Shown here: positions 1 through 6,415 of the stretch, piece after piece
Position numbering within the stretch: the first letter of the stretch is position 1
Layout of the letters: every line of letters starts with the position of its first letter
Origin: DASUUR01 sp036373975
GTDB taxonomy: Bacteria > Patescibacteriota > Saccharimonadia > Saccharimonadales > Saccharimonadaceae
Length of the DNA stretch: 25,796 nucleotides
Direction: 5' to 3'
NCBI GenBank assembly: GCA_036373975.1
Contig: DASUUR010000055.1
Coordinates: forward strand, 1 to 25,796
The notes under the pieces: generated by a model
What the model saw: the letters and a program-made list of their open reading frames with translations, nothing else
What the model was told of the DNA's origin: nothing
The model's database searches: none
Translations under genes and position numbers: made by a program

Positions 1-401
1 GTAAAACGTTTAAAAAACGTATCCTTGCGTGTGCGACGCTGTGCATACACCACATCGTAGCCCTCTTCCCACTTCTCTAGTAGCTCAAAACTAACCTTTG
101 GTGGGTCCTGCATATCGCTATCCATAATTATGATCGCATCACCTTTGGCATGATCGAGCCCGGCAGTTACGGCAATCTGGTGACCAAAGTTACGGGCAAA
201 GTCTACTACGGTAATTCGCCTGTCTTTCTTTTGCAAAGCCAGGAGTTTATCAAGTGAGTCGTCGCGGCTGCCATCGTTTACAAATATCAGCTCGTAGTTG
301 TATTGTTTATGCTTTTTCAGCAAACTGGCCATGGTCTTGTAGAGCAGGTCAATGTTGTCGGTTTCGTTGTAAATCGGAAAAATATAACTTACTAGCTTCA
401 T
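1..401 (-). CDS. GT2 glycosyltransferase, polyprenol-phosphate type, partial (3' end outside window)
   Basis: Transfers a sugar from a nucleotide donor, probably to a polyprenyl phosphate at the inner face of the membrane, as in the DPM1/GtrB/ArnC group. The 133 visible residues begin MKLVSYIFPIYNETDNI, the classic GT2 N-terminus, followed by FVNDGSRDDS and the metal- and donor-binding DSDMQDPP (about residues 93-100). The gene runs off the left edge, so the C-terminal membrane segments of this group cannot be checked. The start is the ATG at 401, with AAGGAG a few bases upstream on the minus strand. It is divergent from the GT-C gene at 589, which fits a lipid-linked sugar donor made here and used there; that link is inference. 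A variable-stem element (466-545) lies 64 bases upstream. Confidence 0.9.
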   Translation of the reverse strand, partial: MKLVSYIFPIYNETDNIDLLYKTMASLLKKHKQYNYELIFVNDGSRDDSLDKLLALQKKDRRITVVDFARNFGHQIAVTAGLDHAKGDAIIIMDSDMQDPPKVSFELLEKWEEGYDVVYAQRRTRKDTFFKRF

Positions 402-465
402 AGTTGCTCCTTTTGCATTAGGTCTATCATACCGTGGCAGCGCAGTAATCATCAACTCTATGCAT

Positions 466-545
466 GTCGATTTTCATTCATGTCAAGTACCTCCTGCTCG
501 CCCGGCGGGGAGATAGTCGTTAACTCGACATGAATGAAAATCGAC
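466..545 (-). repeat. Variable-stem / conserved-core inverted-repeat element, copy 1
   Basis: A perfect 19-bp inverted repeat (466-484 with 527-545) encloses a core at 485-526. Read on the minus strand, the core matches copy 2 (9543-9614) at all but one of about 41 positions, while the 19-bp arms are unrelated to those of copy 2. The closing AGT/ACT pairs (486-488 with 523-525) extend the stem past one position that is A.C on the plus strand but G.U on a minus-strand RNA. The core carries AGGAGGT in its 3' half. The element lies between divergent genes, 64 bases upstream of the GT2 start, oriented toward it. Function unknown. Confidence 0.9.
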
Positions 546-572
546 GCCCTGGAAAGCTGCGTGCGAAAACGC

Positions 573-588
573 TATACTGCAAACAAAG
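573..588 (+). promoter_or_regulatory. -10 box of the GT-C gene, near-leaderless
   Basis: TATACT at 573-578 lies 10 bases before the ATG at 589. Transcription would start about 3-4 bases before the start codon, leaving no room for a ribosome binding site. No clear -35 was seen. Confidence 0.5.
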
Positions 589-1812
589 ATGCAAAAAATT
601 AAGCAATTATTCGCGTATCGGCCGAGCAAAAAAGCCACGCTTTATATTATTGGCGGCGTGTTGTTCGTGGGGGTTTTGCTGCGCCTGCTGGTAATGTTAC
701 GTGGGCACAACTTTGACTATCAGTCATATACGATCGTGGGGGACATTGTACTTGGCGGCGGTAATGTCTATGCGCTAACACCGCGGTATAACTACGGGCC
801 TGCCTGGTTTACGATCCTTGGTGCATTTCGGGGGATAGGGCAGCTATTTAATAACCAAGAAGTGTTCCGGGTGCTGATCGTACTGCTCCTAACTGCGGTG
901 GATGTGGCGATCGCTTTCTTATTGCGCCGCAAATTCGGGCTATTGGCGTTTGCGCTATTCTTCTTGAACCCGGTGACGATCGTAATAACTGGCTACCACA
1001 ACCAGTTCGATAGCCTTGCGATCTTAGTAGGCTTACTAGGACTTATGGTGTTACCGCCCGACACTACTAAGAAGCTCGAGAAGCGCCATGTATACAGTGC
1101 TCTACTGATTGGGCTATCCCTAGTTATTAAGCATATCTTCTTTATATTACCGGTGTGGCTGTTTATTCGTGGCGCTACGCTTAAGATCAAGTTGTTCATG
1201 CTGTTCGTGCCTGTGGCGATCTTTCTGTTTAGCTTTTTGCCTTTTTGGGCCGGTGGCGAATACGGCATTATGCAAAATGTCTTTTTGTATAAATCCTTTC
1301 CGAATGCGCCGCTTATAAATATGCTGTTTTCGGTGGATATCGTGAAGCTTATAAATCCAACCTTTTTACTAGTGGGCGCGCTAGTAGTGACCGGTTTTTT
1401 GACTCGTAAGTTACCACGCTTCGAAGCGGCACTGTGGTATTTGGTGGTCTTGGTGGCCTTTTCGCCGGCCATCGCTAACCAATATTTGGCGATTGCCATG
1501 CCGGCTGCGGCAGCATTCGGCATGATCTTTTTTGTGCCATATATCATTTTTGCGTCGCTCTTGCTGTTTATAACTTCCGAAAACGGCCTACACATTAATC
1601 GCTTCCTCGATAACATCCCGCCAGATCTGTTGCGCTGGCTCATTCCCACTGCTAAGTCCGGGCCGCTAGGGCAGTATAGGCTGATCATATTTAGCTTGTT
1701 TGTGGCATTGGTCGTGGCGGCCATTTACCGCTATCGCCGCCAGTGGTTGGTGCGCCCGGCGCGAGCAGTCAAAAAGGCGATAGTCGAGCAGTATCACGGT
1801 TTACGCCGCTAA
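589..1812 (+). CDS. GT-C fold membrane glycosyltransferase (GT87/mannosyltransferase-like)
   Basis: A polytopic membrane protein of 407 aa with about ten hydrophobic segments. It resembles polyprenol-phosphate-sugar-dependent GT-C enzymes that add sugars outside the membrane. The first extracytoplasmic loop has the acidic stretch FDYQSY (about residues 43-48) followed by GGNVYALTPRYNYGP, where GT87-type and related families place the catalytic acid and acceptor-proximal residues. FFLNPVTIVITGYHNQFDS (about 124-142) is another hallmark of these families. The C-terminus is basic and cytosolic. The ATG is close behind a -10 box. Divergence from the GT2 gene suggests a donor-lipid/acceptor pair for cell-surface glycan. 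Fold confidence is good; the exact sugar is not readable. Confidence 0.75.
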   Translation: MQKIKQLFAYRPSKKATLYIIGGVLFVGVLLRLLVMLRGHNFDYQSYTIVGDIVLGGGNVYALTPRYNYGPAWFTILGAFRGIGQLFNNQEVFRVLIVLLLTAVDVAIAFLLRRKFGLLAFALFFLNPVTIVITGYHNQFDSLAILVGLLGLMVLPPDTTKKLEKRHVYSALLIGLSLVIKHIFFILPVWLFIRGATLKIKLFMLFVPVAIFLFSFLPFWAGGEYGIMQNVFLYKSFPNAPLINMLFSVDIVKLINPTFLLVGALVVTGFLTRKLPRFEAALWYLVVLVAFSPAIANQYLAIAMPAAAAFGMIFFVPYIIFASLLLFITSENGLHINRFLDNIPPDLLRWLIPTAKSGPLGQYRLIIFSLFVALVVAAIYRYRRQWLVRPARAVKKAIVEQYHGLRR

Positions 1813-1820
1813 AGTTACAG

Positions 1821-1850
1821 TTGACCAAAACAGATAACTAACGGTATAAT
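1821..1850 (+). promoter_or_regulatory. Promoter of tRNA-Asn
   Basis: TTGACC at 1821-1826 and TATAAT at 1845-1850 are separated by 18 bases. The predicted start is about 4-5 bases before the mature tRNA 5' end. Confidence 0.8.
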
Positions 1851-1861
1851 ATCCACTGTAT

Positions 1862-1936
1862 TCCGGCGTAGCTCAGTGGTAGAGCGGTTGGCTGTTAACC
1901 AATAGGTCACTGGTTCGAGCCCAGTCGCCGGAGCCA
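1862..1936 (+). tRNA. tRNA-Asn (GTT), CCA encoded
   Basis: Cloverleaf is complete. Acceptor stem TCCGGCG pairs with CGCCGGA (1926-1932), and the D arm has GCTC...GAGC. The anticodon loop is CTGTTAA with anticodon GTT, and the T arm has GGTTCGAGCCC. A G discriminator is followed by a genomically encoded CCA (1934-1936). It has its own promoter and a short terminator behind it. Confidence 0.96.
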
Positions 1937-1953
1937 AGATTGAAATTATATTT

Positions 1954-1985
1954 AAAAGAACCATCGTTAGACGGTTCTTTTTATT
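1954..1985 (+). terminator. Rho-independent terminator after tRNA-Asn
   Basis: AAAAGAACC (1954-1962) pairs with GGTTCTTTTT (1973-1982), ending in a T run. This is a classic A-rich/T-rich terminator, probably bidirectional. Confidence 0.8.
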
Positions 1986-2036
1986 TGAGCCAAAAATTAA
2001 GCCGTTAAAGGAACGGGACCGACGAGATGTACCGAA

Positions 2037-2064
2037 TTGACAAAAGCATAGGACAAAGTATAGT
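2037..2064 (+). promoter_or_regulatory. Promoter, TTGACA-16-TATAGT
   Basis: A perfect -35 (TTGACA, 2037-2042) is followed after 16 bases by TATAGT (2059-2064). It would give a leader of roughly 36 bases before the GTG at 2107. Confidence 0.8.
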
Positions 2065-2106
2065 TTACTGGTAATCACTATTCCTCAGTACTGGGAGATG
2101 ATCCAC

Positions 2107-2421
2107 GTGGGCGTAGTCGTGATGACCCTCGAAGAGCTCAAGGGACATGCCCTGGGCGAGCTCGGCACCATGGCCGAAGCTTCCTACGCGGAGTACATGG
2201 AACAAGCACGTGAGCTGGCGACGCCGAAGGGGGTTGCCAATCCCAAGCTGATCATCTGGCTCGTCTACAAGAACTACCAGAGCGTGATTCGGGGGAAGGA
2301 ACATCTCTACCCGGTCACTGAGGAGGAGTGGGACTACTTCATTTCCCAGACCGAGCCTCACCTCGCGTCATCTCCGGTCGTCTACGTTGTGGACGGTGAC
2401 AAGTTCACTGCGGAGATCTAG
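2107..2421 (+). CDS. Hypothetical protein, 104 aa
   Basis: I do not recognise this family. The product is small, soluble and acidic, with a helical, Ala/Glu-rich N-terminal half (MTLEELKGHALGELGT region) and aromatic motifs LIIWLVYKNYQSV and EEEWDYF in the middle. The start is uncertain. The ATG at 2098 abuts GGGAG (2093-2097) directly, so the GTG at 2107, nine bases behind it, is preferred; the ATG at 2122 is a third option. The gene is GC-richer than the flanking tRNA/GT-C region and stands alone between its own strong promoter and hairpin terminator, like the other cassettes that follow. Confidence 0.7.
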   Translation: MGVVVMTLEELKGHALGELGTMAEASYAEYMEQARELATPKGVANPKLIIWLVYKNYQSVIRGKEHLYPVTEEEWDYFISQTEPHLASSPVVYVVDGDKFTAEI

Positions 2422-2442
2422 CTCTGGGTTGCATTCGCCGCT

Positions 2443-2488
2443 GAAAAGGTCGCCGAGGCTTTACTCGCACCGCCTCGGCGGCCTTTTC
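2443..2488 (+). terminator. Hairpin terminator
   Basis: GAAAAGG plus CGCCGAGG (2443-2458) pairs with CCTCGGCG plus CCTTTTC (2473-2488), ending in TTTT. It closes the 2107-2421 cassette. Confidence 0.85.
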
Positions 2489-2505
2489 ATATGTACTCTA
2501 CAATA

Positions 2506-2533
2506 TTGACACATACTGATTTAATGATATTAT
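2506..2533 (+). promoter_or_regulatory. Promoter, TTGACA-16-TATTAT
   Basis: TTGACA at 2506-2511 and TATTAT at 2528-2533 have a 16-base spacer. They precede the kinase-like gene, which also has an AAGGAG ribosome site. Confidence 0.8.
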
Positions 2534-2563
2534 TTACTTATTCCTAGCGAAAGGAGCACCTCC

Positions 2564-3025
2564 ATGATCGCCACCATTGGCATCGGTCTGCCCGGAGTGG
2601 GTAAAACCACTCGCCTCAAGAAGCTGGCGGCCGAAAGCGGTGCCGTTTACATCTGCCCGGATGACATCCGTGTGGAGCTCACCGGCAACGCTGACGACCA
2701 GTCACGCAACAGCGAGGTCTGGGACGTGGCGTACCAGCGAATGGACGCCGAACTGGCGGCGGGTCGTGACATTGTGGTTGACGCCACTAGTGCCAGGCGA
2801 GGTGATCGCATGAAGCTGGTCGCCCGCTGTCGTCAGGGGGCCGACCGGATTGTTGGTGTGTGGTTCACGGCACCGTACCGAGTCTGCCTGCATCGCAACC
2901 AGCAACGAGAGCGTGTCGTGCCGGAGTTTTCGATGGGGCTGATGGCCGGGTGGCTCGAAGCCTATCCCCCTTCGGAGGCGGAAGGTTTCGACGAGGTGGT
3001 CAAGGTCAACACCTGCGAGCGTTAG
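2564..3025 (+). CDS. P-loop kinase, polynucleotide-kinase/zeta-toxin-like (AAA_33 type)
   Basis: A 153-aa P-loop phosphotransferase. Walker A is GLPGVGKTT at residues 8-16. CPDDIR (31-36) is the substrate-side Asp motif of T4 Pnk-like and related AAA_33 kinases, and DATSARRGDR (about 73-82) is the Walker-B-like strand and following loop. RNQQRERVVPE (about 110-120) looks like the arginine-rich lid. These families phosphorylate nucleic-acid 5' ends, nucleotides or small metabolites; the substrate cannot be read here. All key motifs are present, so the enzyme is probably active. The start ATG follows AAGGAG, and the gene is monocistronic between promoter and hairpin. No antitoxin-like partner lies next to it, so a zeta-toxin role is not favoured. 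Confidence 0.85.
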   Translation: MIATIGIGLPGVGKTTRLKKLAAESGAVYICPDDIRVELTGNADDQSRNSEVWDVAYQRMDAELAAGRDIVVDATSARRGDRMKLVARCRQGADRIVGVWFTAPYRVCLHRNQQRERVVPEFSMGLMAGWLEAYPPSEAEGFDEVVKVNTCER

Positions 3026-3031
3026 ATTTAC

Positions 3032-3068
3032 GGCACCCACCGAGTCGAGATACGGCTCGGTGGGTGCC
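3032..3068 (+). terminator. Strong hairpin, terminator without U-tract
   Basis: GGCACCCACCGA (3032-3043) pairs perfectly with TCGGTGGGTGCC (3057-3068). What follows (gctctttgtg) is only weakly T-rich. Confidence 0.75.
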
Positions 3069-3084
3069 GCTCTTTGTGTAGCCC

Positions 3085-3099
3085 TGATACTATAGGTAT
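3085..3099 (+). promoter_or_regulatory. Extended -10 promoter, leaderless start
   Basis: TGA-TACTAT (3085-3093) is an extended -10 box. Exactly six bases follow before the ATG at 3100, so transcription should begin at the start codon. Confidence 0.65.
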
Positions 3100-3474
3100 A
3101 TGCACCCCGATCAAACCATCCAAACAGGTAACGCTGTCCTCGACAACGAAAAGGGTTGGCTTGTAGGCGGTAGCCTACCCAAAGCTCTCGGTTTACGCCA
3201 CACCTACGATGTTGAACTAAAATGGAGCGTCCACAAAGCTGGCGAGGAGCGGCCTGGGTGGGTAACTAGCGAAGTGCGCACAACCGTGGCAATACTCATA
3301 TCCGGCCAATACGAAGTGATGTTTCGTGAGCGTTCAGCTATGCTTGTTAACCAGGGTGATTTTGTGATGTGGGGCAAAGGCTCGGACCACAAAGGGAGAG
3401 CGCTGGAAGATTCAGTTATTCTGACGGTGCGCTGGCCATCAATCCCTATTAAAGTAACCAAAAACAGCACATGA
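3100..3474 (+). CDS. Small cupin-like protein
   Basis: A 124-aa single-domain protein whose central part (about residues 40-115) has the alternating short strands and glycines of a cupin barrel: TTVAILISGQYEVMF, then LVNQGDFVMWGKGSDHKG, then ILTVRWPS. The usual metal-binding HxH of cupin motif 1 is not evident, although H96 in the second motif is in a plausible position; it may bind a ligand without metal. There is no ribosome site; the ATG follows the -10 box by six bases. The stop overlaps the next start as ATGA, so the two are translationally coupled. The substrate is unknown. Confidence 0.6.
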   Translation: MHPDQTIQTGNAVLDNEKGWLVGGSLPKALGLRHTYDVELKWSVHKAGEERPGWVTSEVRTTVAILISGQYEVMFRERSAMLVNQGDFVMWGKGSDHKGRALEDSVILTVRWPSIPIKVTKNST

Positions 3475-3977
3475 GAAATATAGAAAAACTAGGCGCCACC
3501 GTTAACGGCGTAGAAGTATATATTGATCACGATCATACAAATGTCACCTATCATTTGCTTGAAACGCCAGATCTGCTTGATTTAGTCCGCGAGGCCTTGC
3601 CTACTATAGAGCTGCCTTACGAAGAACAGGTTGTTATAGAAAAAGATATGGGCCGGGTGGTTGGCACGACTAATCTTGTCGAAACCACCGACCAAGATGA
3701 AATTATCTATGCCAAAAGGATTGGCCGCAATACGTATAGCCGTTTTGCAAAGAACCGTAGTCCGGTTGCGTGTAATTCGATTGTCGTGGTTTTTAGAAAA
3801 CGAAATGCCAAATATTATCTATGGACGGCAATGTGCGGCAAGCTACTGCCAAAAGAGGCCTACGATGCAGAATCGCATTTCAACCAAACACATGCCTTGG
3901 CGTACGATGAACGCCTGGTCCAGCTCGATACGCTAACCAATACTATACCCTTGAGCAGGGTAGCAAACACCGACTGA
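3471..3977 (+). CDS. Hypothetical protein coupled to the cupin gene
   Basis: I do not recognise the family. The 168-aa protein is soluble with mixed alpha/beta character and no signal peptide. It has an acidic N-terminal half (YIDHDH, DLLDLVREALPTIELPYEEQ) and a C-terminal half with AKRIGRNTYSRF, SIVVVFRKRNAKYYLWTA and two cysteines (NRSPVACNS and TAMCGK). The overlap ATGA with the cupin gene argues for a shared function. The YYLWTA strand after a basic stretch is loosely reminiscent of small RNase-fold toxins, but nothing decisive supports that. Its TGA stop lies inside a short string (actgaaagctc) that recurs at the end of the following duplicated cassette near 5339. Confidence 0.65.
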   Translation: MRNIEKLGATVNGVEVYIDHDHTNVTYHLLETPDLLDLVREALPTIELPYEEQVVIEKDMGRVVGTTNLVETTDQDEIIYAKRIGRNTYSRFAKNRSPVACNSIVVVFRKRNAKYYLWTAMCGKLLPKEAYDAESHFNQTHALAYDERLVQLDTLTNTIPLSRVANTD

Positions 3978-3996
3978 AAGCTCATTTGCTAATAAG

Positions 3997-4050
3997 CACT
4001 CAGGTAGTGCCTCCGCGGCACGCTCCAGTCTTTCGGAGCGTGCCGCGGAG
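3997..4050 (-). terminator. Cassette 3' hairpin pair, copy A
   Basis: A 20-base string (3997-4016) shared exactly with 5362-5381 overlaps a perfect 16-bp hairpin (4011-4026 with 4035-4050). In the minus-strand RNA the large hairpin comes first, then a small one (GCACT...AGTGC). No U-tract follows. Comparison with copy B shows pairing-preserving changes, so this is a conserved RNA structure at the end of the minus-strand gene. Confidence 0.8.
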
Positions 4051-4059
4051 AACGAGCTG

Positions 4060-4632
4060 CTAGCGGACGATCAGGATGCCATGGGCCGTCACGCGGACGG
4101 ACACAGCCTGGCCTTCCTGGCACGAATCGGTCGTCCAGCGGTGGAGCTTGTCCTTGAACCGCACGTGCGCCACCTGGTAGTCGGGGATGGCGGTGTCCTC
4201 ACTGGAATGCCGGGTGACCCGCTCGACGTAGCCGACGCCGACCTCCTCACAGAACAGCTTGGTCTCGCCGGTCAGCGTGTCGACGCTGATGACTGCTTGG
4301 CTGTTCACGAGGTTGGCCAGCTGCACCGAAGAGGACCCGAACAGCCTTACCGAAAGGTTCAGCAGGTTGAAGCCGTAGCCCGGCGTGACCTTCTCGATCA
4401 TGAACTTCACGGCGGTCGGCGGCTTCTCGTCCGTCCCCTCGGAGAGGGTGATGCGGATCTGCTGGTAGTTGCTGACGGCCACGACCACGTGGTTCGCCAG
4501 GTCGGCGCTACCAAGGTCGAGAGTGTCCCCGACCTTCAACAGCTGCGGGTTGTTGCAGAGCTCCGACCTGAGAGGCTCGACGTAGGGAGTCAGCTTGCAG
4601 GGGCGAGTCACGACGTCGCTGGACTGCTGCAT
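4060..4632 (-). CDS. Hypothetical protein, duplicated family, copy A (190 aa)
   Basis: Unrecognised family, paralogous to the gene at 5426-6001. Shared blocks in order: VGDTLDLGSADLANHVVVAV, then QQIRI, then VKFMIEKV.PG, then NLSVRLFGSSSV, then QAVISVDTLTGETKLFCEEVG, and a C-terminal EGQAVSVRV. The pattern of short strands and glycines suggests an all-beta protein without signal or membrane segment. The start at 4632 is chosen because AAGG plus a 24-base leader identical to that of the paralogue lies immediately upstream, although the frame stays open for 27 further codons. It has a TTGACC-17-TATAAT promoter and a conserved 3' hairpin, and it is clearly GC-richer than the neighbouring plus-strand genes. 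Confidence 0.8.
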   Translation of the reverse strand: MQQSSDVVTRPCKLTPYVEPLRSELCNNPQLLKVGDTLDLGSADLANHVVVAVSNYQQIRITLSEGTDEKPPTAVKFMIEKVTPGYGFNLLNLSVRLFGSSSVQLANLVNSQAVISVDTLTGETKLFCEEVGVGYVERVTRHSSEDTAIPDYQVAHVRFKDKLHRWTTDSCQEGQAVSVRVTAHGILIVR

Positions 4633-4633
4633 G

Positions 4634-4657
4634 GGTGTACCTTGCCAATCTTGCGAA
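4634..4657 (-). repeat. Conserved 24-nt leader, copy A
   Basis: Twenty-four bases identical to 6002-6025, directly before the start codon of each paralogue. They include the AAGG ribosome site. Identity exceeds that of the flanking coding DNA, suggesting selection on the leader or recent copying. Confidence 0.85.
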
Positions 4658-4684
4658 GGAAGGGGACAACTTTGCTCGATAAGT

Positions 4685-4713
4685 ATTATACAATATATAA
4701 TAATCATGGTCAA
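4685..4713 (-). promoter_or_regulatory. Promoter, TTGACC-17-TATAAT (minus strand)
   Basis: On the minus strand, -35 TTGACC (4708-4713) and -10 TATAAT (4685-4690) have a 17-base spacer. It drives the copy A gene with a leader of about 46 bases. Confidence 0.85.
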
Positions 4714-4725
4714 ATATTAAACATC

Positions 4726-4741
4726 TGATACTATTAGAATC
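4726..4741 (+). promoter_or_regulatory. Extended -10 promoter, leaderless start
   Basis: TGA-TACTAT (4726-4734) precedes the ATG at 4742 by seven bases. No ribosome site is possible if transcription starts at the normal distance. Confidence 0.6.
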
Positions 4742-5332
4742 ATGGAAATTAAGATAGTTATTGCGCTCATGTCTGTCGTGCTGACGCTCATTGGCTACTT
4801 TTATTATTTTCGAGATATTTTTGCTCACAAAACAAAACCCCACGCCTTTTCATGGTTGGTGTGGGGTGCACTCACTGCGCTAGCGTTTGCGGGGCAGCTA
4901 TCTGATAATGCTGGGCCGGGCGCTTGGATAACTGGTGTGACGGCTTTGGTATCTTTCGTGATTTTTGGTTTGGCTCTAAAGCGTGGCGAGAAGGATATTA
5001 CAACTTCGGACAAGTGGAATCTTGGGGCGGCAGCCTTTGCGTTGCTACTATGGTGCTTCACGAGCGATCCATTGCTGTCGGTAATCATCATAACTATTGT
5101 TGATTTCCTCGGCTTTTTGCCGACAATTCGCAAATCTTACAAGAAACCATACGAGGAAACGTTAATTCACTATATTCTGGCCGGTCTCAAGTTTGCTTTG
5201 GCTATAGTTGCTCTAGACAACTACACGCTTGTCACTTGGCTGTACCCGGCGTCGCTGGTGGCCGCTAATCTGTTCTTTGTGGTTATGTCGGTCGTGCAGC
5301 GTAAACGGCTGCCGATTGTTGAAACGTTTTAG
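4742..5332 (+). CDS. PQ-loop/SemiSWEET-like membrane protein
   Basis: A 196-aa membrane protein with six to seven hydrophobic segments. The first repeat has FYYFRDIFAHKTKPHAFSW (about residues 20-38), which matches the 'Y-x-x-DI-x-x-x-x-TKPHxxSW' pattern of PQ-loop-like transporters. A second, weaker repeat has VDFLGFLPTIRKSYKKPYEE (about 118-137), in which LP-T stands where PQ would be. Such proteins move small solutes such as sugars or amino acids; the substrate is unknown. Codon usage is AT-leaning relative to both flanking minus-strand paralogues. The gene is transcribed without a leader and stands convergent to the copy B cassette. Confidence 0.65.
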   Translation: MEIKIVIALMSVVLTLIGYFYYFRDIFAHKTKPHAFSWLVWGALTALAFAGQLSDNAGPGAWITGVTALVSFVIFGLALKRGEKDITTSDKWNLGAAAFALLLWCFTSDPLLSVIIITIVDFLGFLPTIRKSYKKPYEETLIHYILAGLKFALAIVALDNYTLVTWLYPASLVAANLFFVVMSVVQRKRLPIVETF

Positions 5333-5361
5333 GCGCCAACTGAAAGCTCTAATAAGTAGAA

Positions 5362-5415
5362 CACTCAGGTAGTGCCTCCGCAGCACACTCCAATCTTTCG
5401 GAGCGCGCTGCGGAG
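5362..5415 (-). terminator. Cassette 3' hairpin pair, copy B
   Basis: Same layout as 3997-4050. Arms 5376-5391 and 5400-5415 pair along all 16 positions on the minus-strand RNA, with one G-C replaced by A-U and two pairs replaced by G.U. On the plus strand the same positions would be A.C mismatches, so selection acts on the minus-strand transcript. Confidence 0.8.
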
Positions 5416-5425
5416 TGCGAGCTGG

Positions 5426-6001
5426 CTAGGCGGGGTACACCTTGCCGTTGCTCGCGAGCCGGACGGGAATCGTCTGGCCTTCCACGAAGGTGCCCGCTGC
5501 GACCGTCCAGTACTGGATCGCACCCCGGAACAGCACGTAGGCAGTCTGCATGTAGGGCTCGTCCCTCCCGCTGATGCAAAGGCCGGGGCTCAGCAGCTCG
5601 ATCTTGGCGATGCCGACCTCCTCGCAGAACAGCGTGGTCGTCTGGCTCGTCATGTCGACGCTGATGATGGCCTGGGTCTTCCCCGGATCCCGCAGCTTGA
5701 TCGTCGACGAATCCAGCAGCCGGACCTTGAGGTTCAGCACGCCCTCGCCCGGGTAGACCTTGTCGATCACGAAGTTCACGGTGACTGGCACGCCACCGGC
5801 GTCCACGTGATTGATGCGGATCTGCTGGTTGCTGGTCATGGCTTCCACCACGCGGTGGGCCAAGTTGGTGTCGCCGAGGCTGATCGTGTCGCCCACCGCC
5901 AGCGGCGACAGCGTGCTCCATGCGACCTCGCTGGGTCGCACAAGCGCGAAGGGGGACAGCGTCACTTCAGTCGGCACAATAGTGTCCTGGGGAGAACTCA
6001 C
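5426..6001 (-). CDS. Hypothetical protein, duplicated family, copy B (191 aa)
   Basis: Paralogue of 4060-4632 with the same order of blocks: VGDTISLGDTNLAHRVVEAM, QQIRI, VNFVIDKVYPGEG, NLKVRLLDSSTI, QAIISVDMTSQTTTLFCEEVG and a C-terminal EGQTIPVRL. The LFCEEVG block with its cysteine is the best-conserved segment. The start is the GTG at 6001, which sits in the same relation to the 24-base leader as the ATG of copy A; the frame would allow an ATG at 6016, inside the leader. It has its own TTGACT-17-TATAAT promoter and conserved 3' hairpin. No function can be named. Confidence 0.8.
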   Translation of the reverse strand: MSSPQDTIVPTEVTLSPFALVRPSEVAWSTLSPLAVGDTISLGDTNLAHRVVEAMTSNQQIRINHVDAGGVPVTVNFVIDKVYPGEGVLNLKVRLLDSSTIKLRDPGKTQAIISVDMTSQTTTLFCEEVGIAKIELLSPGLCISGRDEPYMQTAYVLFRGAIQYWTVAAGTFVEGQTIPVRLASNGKVYPA

Positions 6002-6025
6002 GGTGTACCTTGCCAATCTTGCGAA
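6002..6025 (-). repeat. Conserved 24-nt leader, copy B
   Basis: Identical to 4634-4657 and placed directly before the GTG start. This supports GTG 6001 over the upstream ATG. Confidence 0.85.
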
Positions 6026-6051
6026 AGGGCGTAACAGCTTCGTTTGGGGGT

Positions 6052-6080
6052 ATTATACAACTTATTATAATTAAAGTCAA
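6052..6080 (-). promoter_or_regulatory. Promoter, TTGACT-17-TATAAT (minus strand)
   Basis: Minus-strand -35 TTGACT (6075-6080) and -10 TATAAT (6052-6057) with a 17-base spacer, matching the copy A promoter in both boxes and spacing. Confidence 0.85.
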
Positions 6081-6108
6081 ACGTATAGGAGTATGCTCAA
6101 GCCGACTA

Positions 6109-6117
6109 TGCTATACT
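6109..6117 (+). promoter_or_regulatory. Extended -10 promoter for the small gene pair
   Basis: TGC-TATACT (6109-6117), with no convincing -35. It gives a leader of about 30 bases to the GTG at 6155, containing GGGAG. Confidence 0.6.
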
Positions 6118-6154
6118 GTTCAACGACCAACGCCCCCTAGGAAAGGGAGACATA

Positions 6155-6409
6155 GTGGCTCTGAAGCCTGTACACGAGGGAATGCTTCGCGCCGCGCTTG
6201 AAGCTGCGGCTACTGGTGAAAAGATTCCTGTCGAGGATAAGGACGGGCTCCGCGTTCATGCCCAGGGCACCGAGGTGTGGGTCAGATTCACCGAGGCTGA
6301 GATCGATCCTGTGTTGCAGGGCGAAGTGCTCGCCTATCTTGAGAAGGCAAACGGAAACTTGCGAACCCAGGGCAGGATGCTGATTCTCAACTGTGACTCG
6401 CAGAAGTAG
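6155..6409 (+). CDS. Small hypothetical protein, first of a related pair (84 aa)
   Basis: Unrecognised. Starts at GTG behind AAAGGGAGA. The sequence has an Ala-rich helix (LRAALEAAATGEK), a short strand pair around DKDGLRVHAQGTEVWVRF, then an acidic helix and a final hydrophobic strand. The same order of a helix, a DGGLRI-like turn and a second helix is seen in the next gene, six bases downstream, so the two are probably diverged duplicates forming a heteromer or acting redundantly (inference). Confidence 0.65.
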   Translation: MALKPVHEGMLRAALEAAATGEKIPVEDKDGLRVHAQGTEVWVRFTEAEIDPVLQGEVLAYLEKANGNLRTQGRMLILNCDSQK

Positions 6410-6415
6410 GCGCAT

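Noticed and set aside
993..1724. Minus-strand frame of 243 codons
   Set aside because: Shadow of the GT-C glycosyltransferase, with no start signal and no recognisable motif.
2564..3025. Zeta-type toxin of a toxin-antitoxin pair
   Set aside because: No small antitoxin gene precedes it. The gene is monocistronic and shorter than zeta toxins; a PNK-like kinase is the simpler reading.
3997..4050. Integron attC-like site
   Set aside because: The hairpin lacks the paired core sites with GTT/AAC ends and an asymmetric inner structure. The covariation fits an RNA hairpin on the minus-strand transcript better.
4633..4713. N-terminal extension of the copy A gene to an ATG at 4713
   Set aside because: It would cover the promoter and the conserved 24-base leader, and the paralogue starts directly after the same leader.
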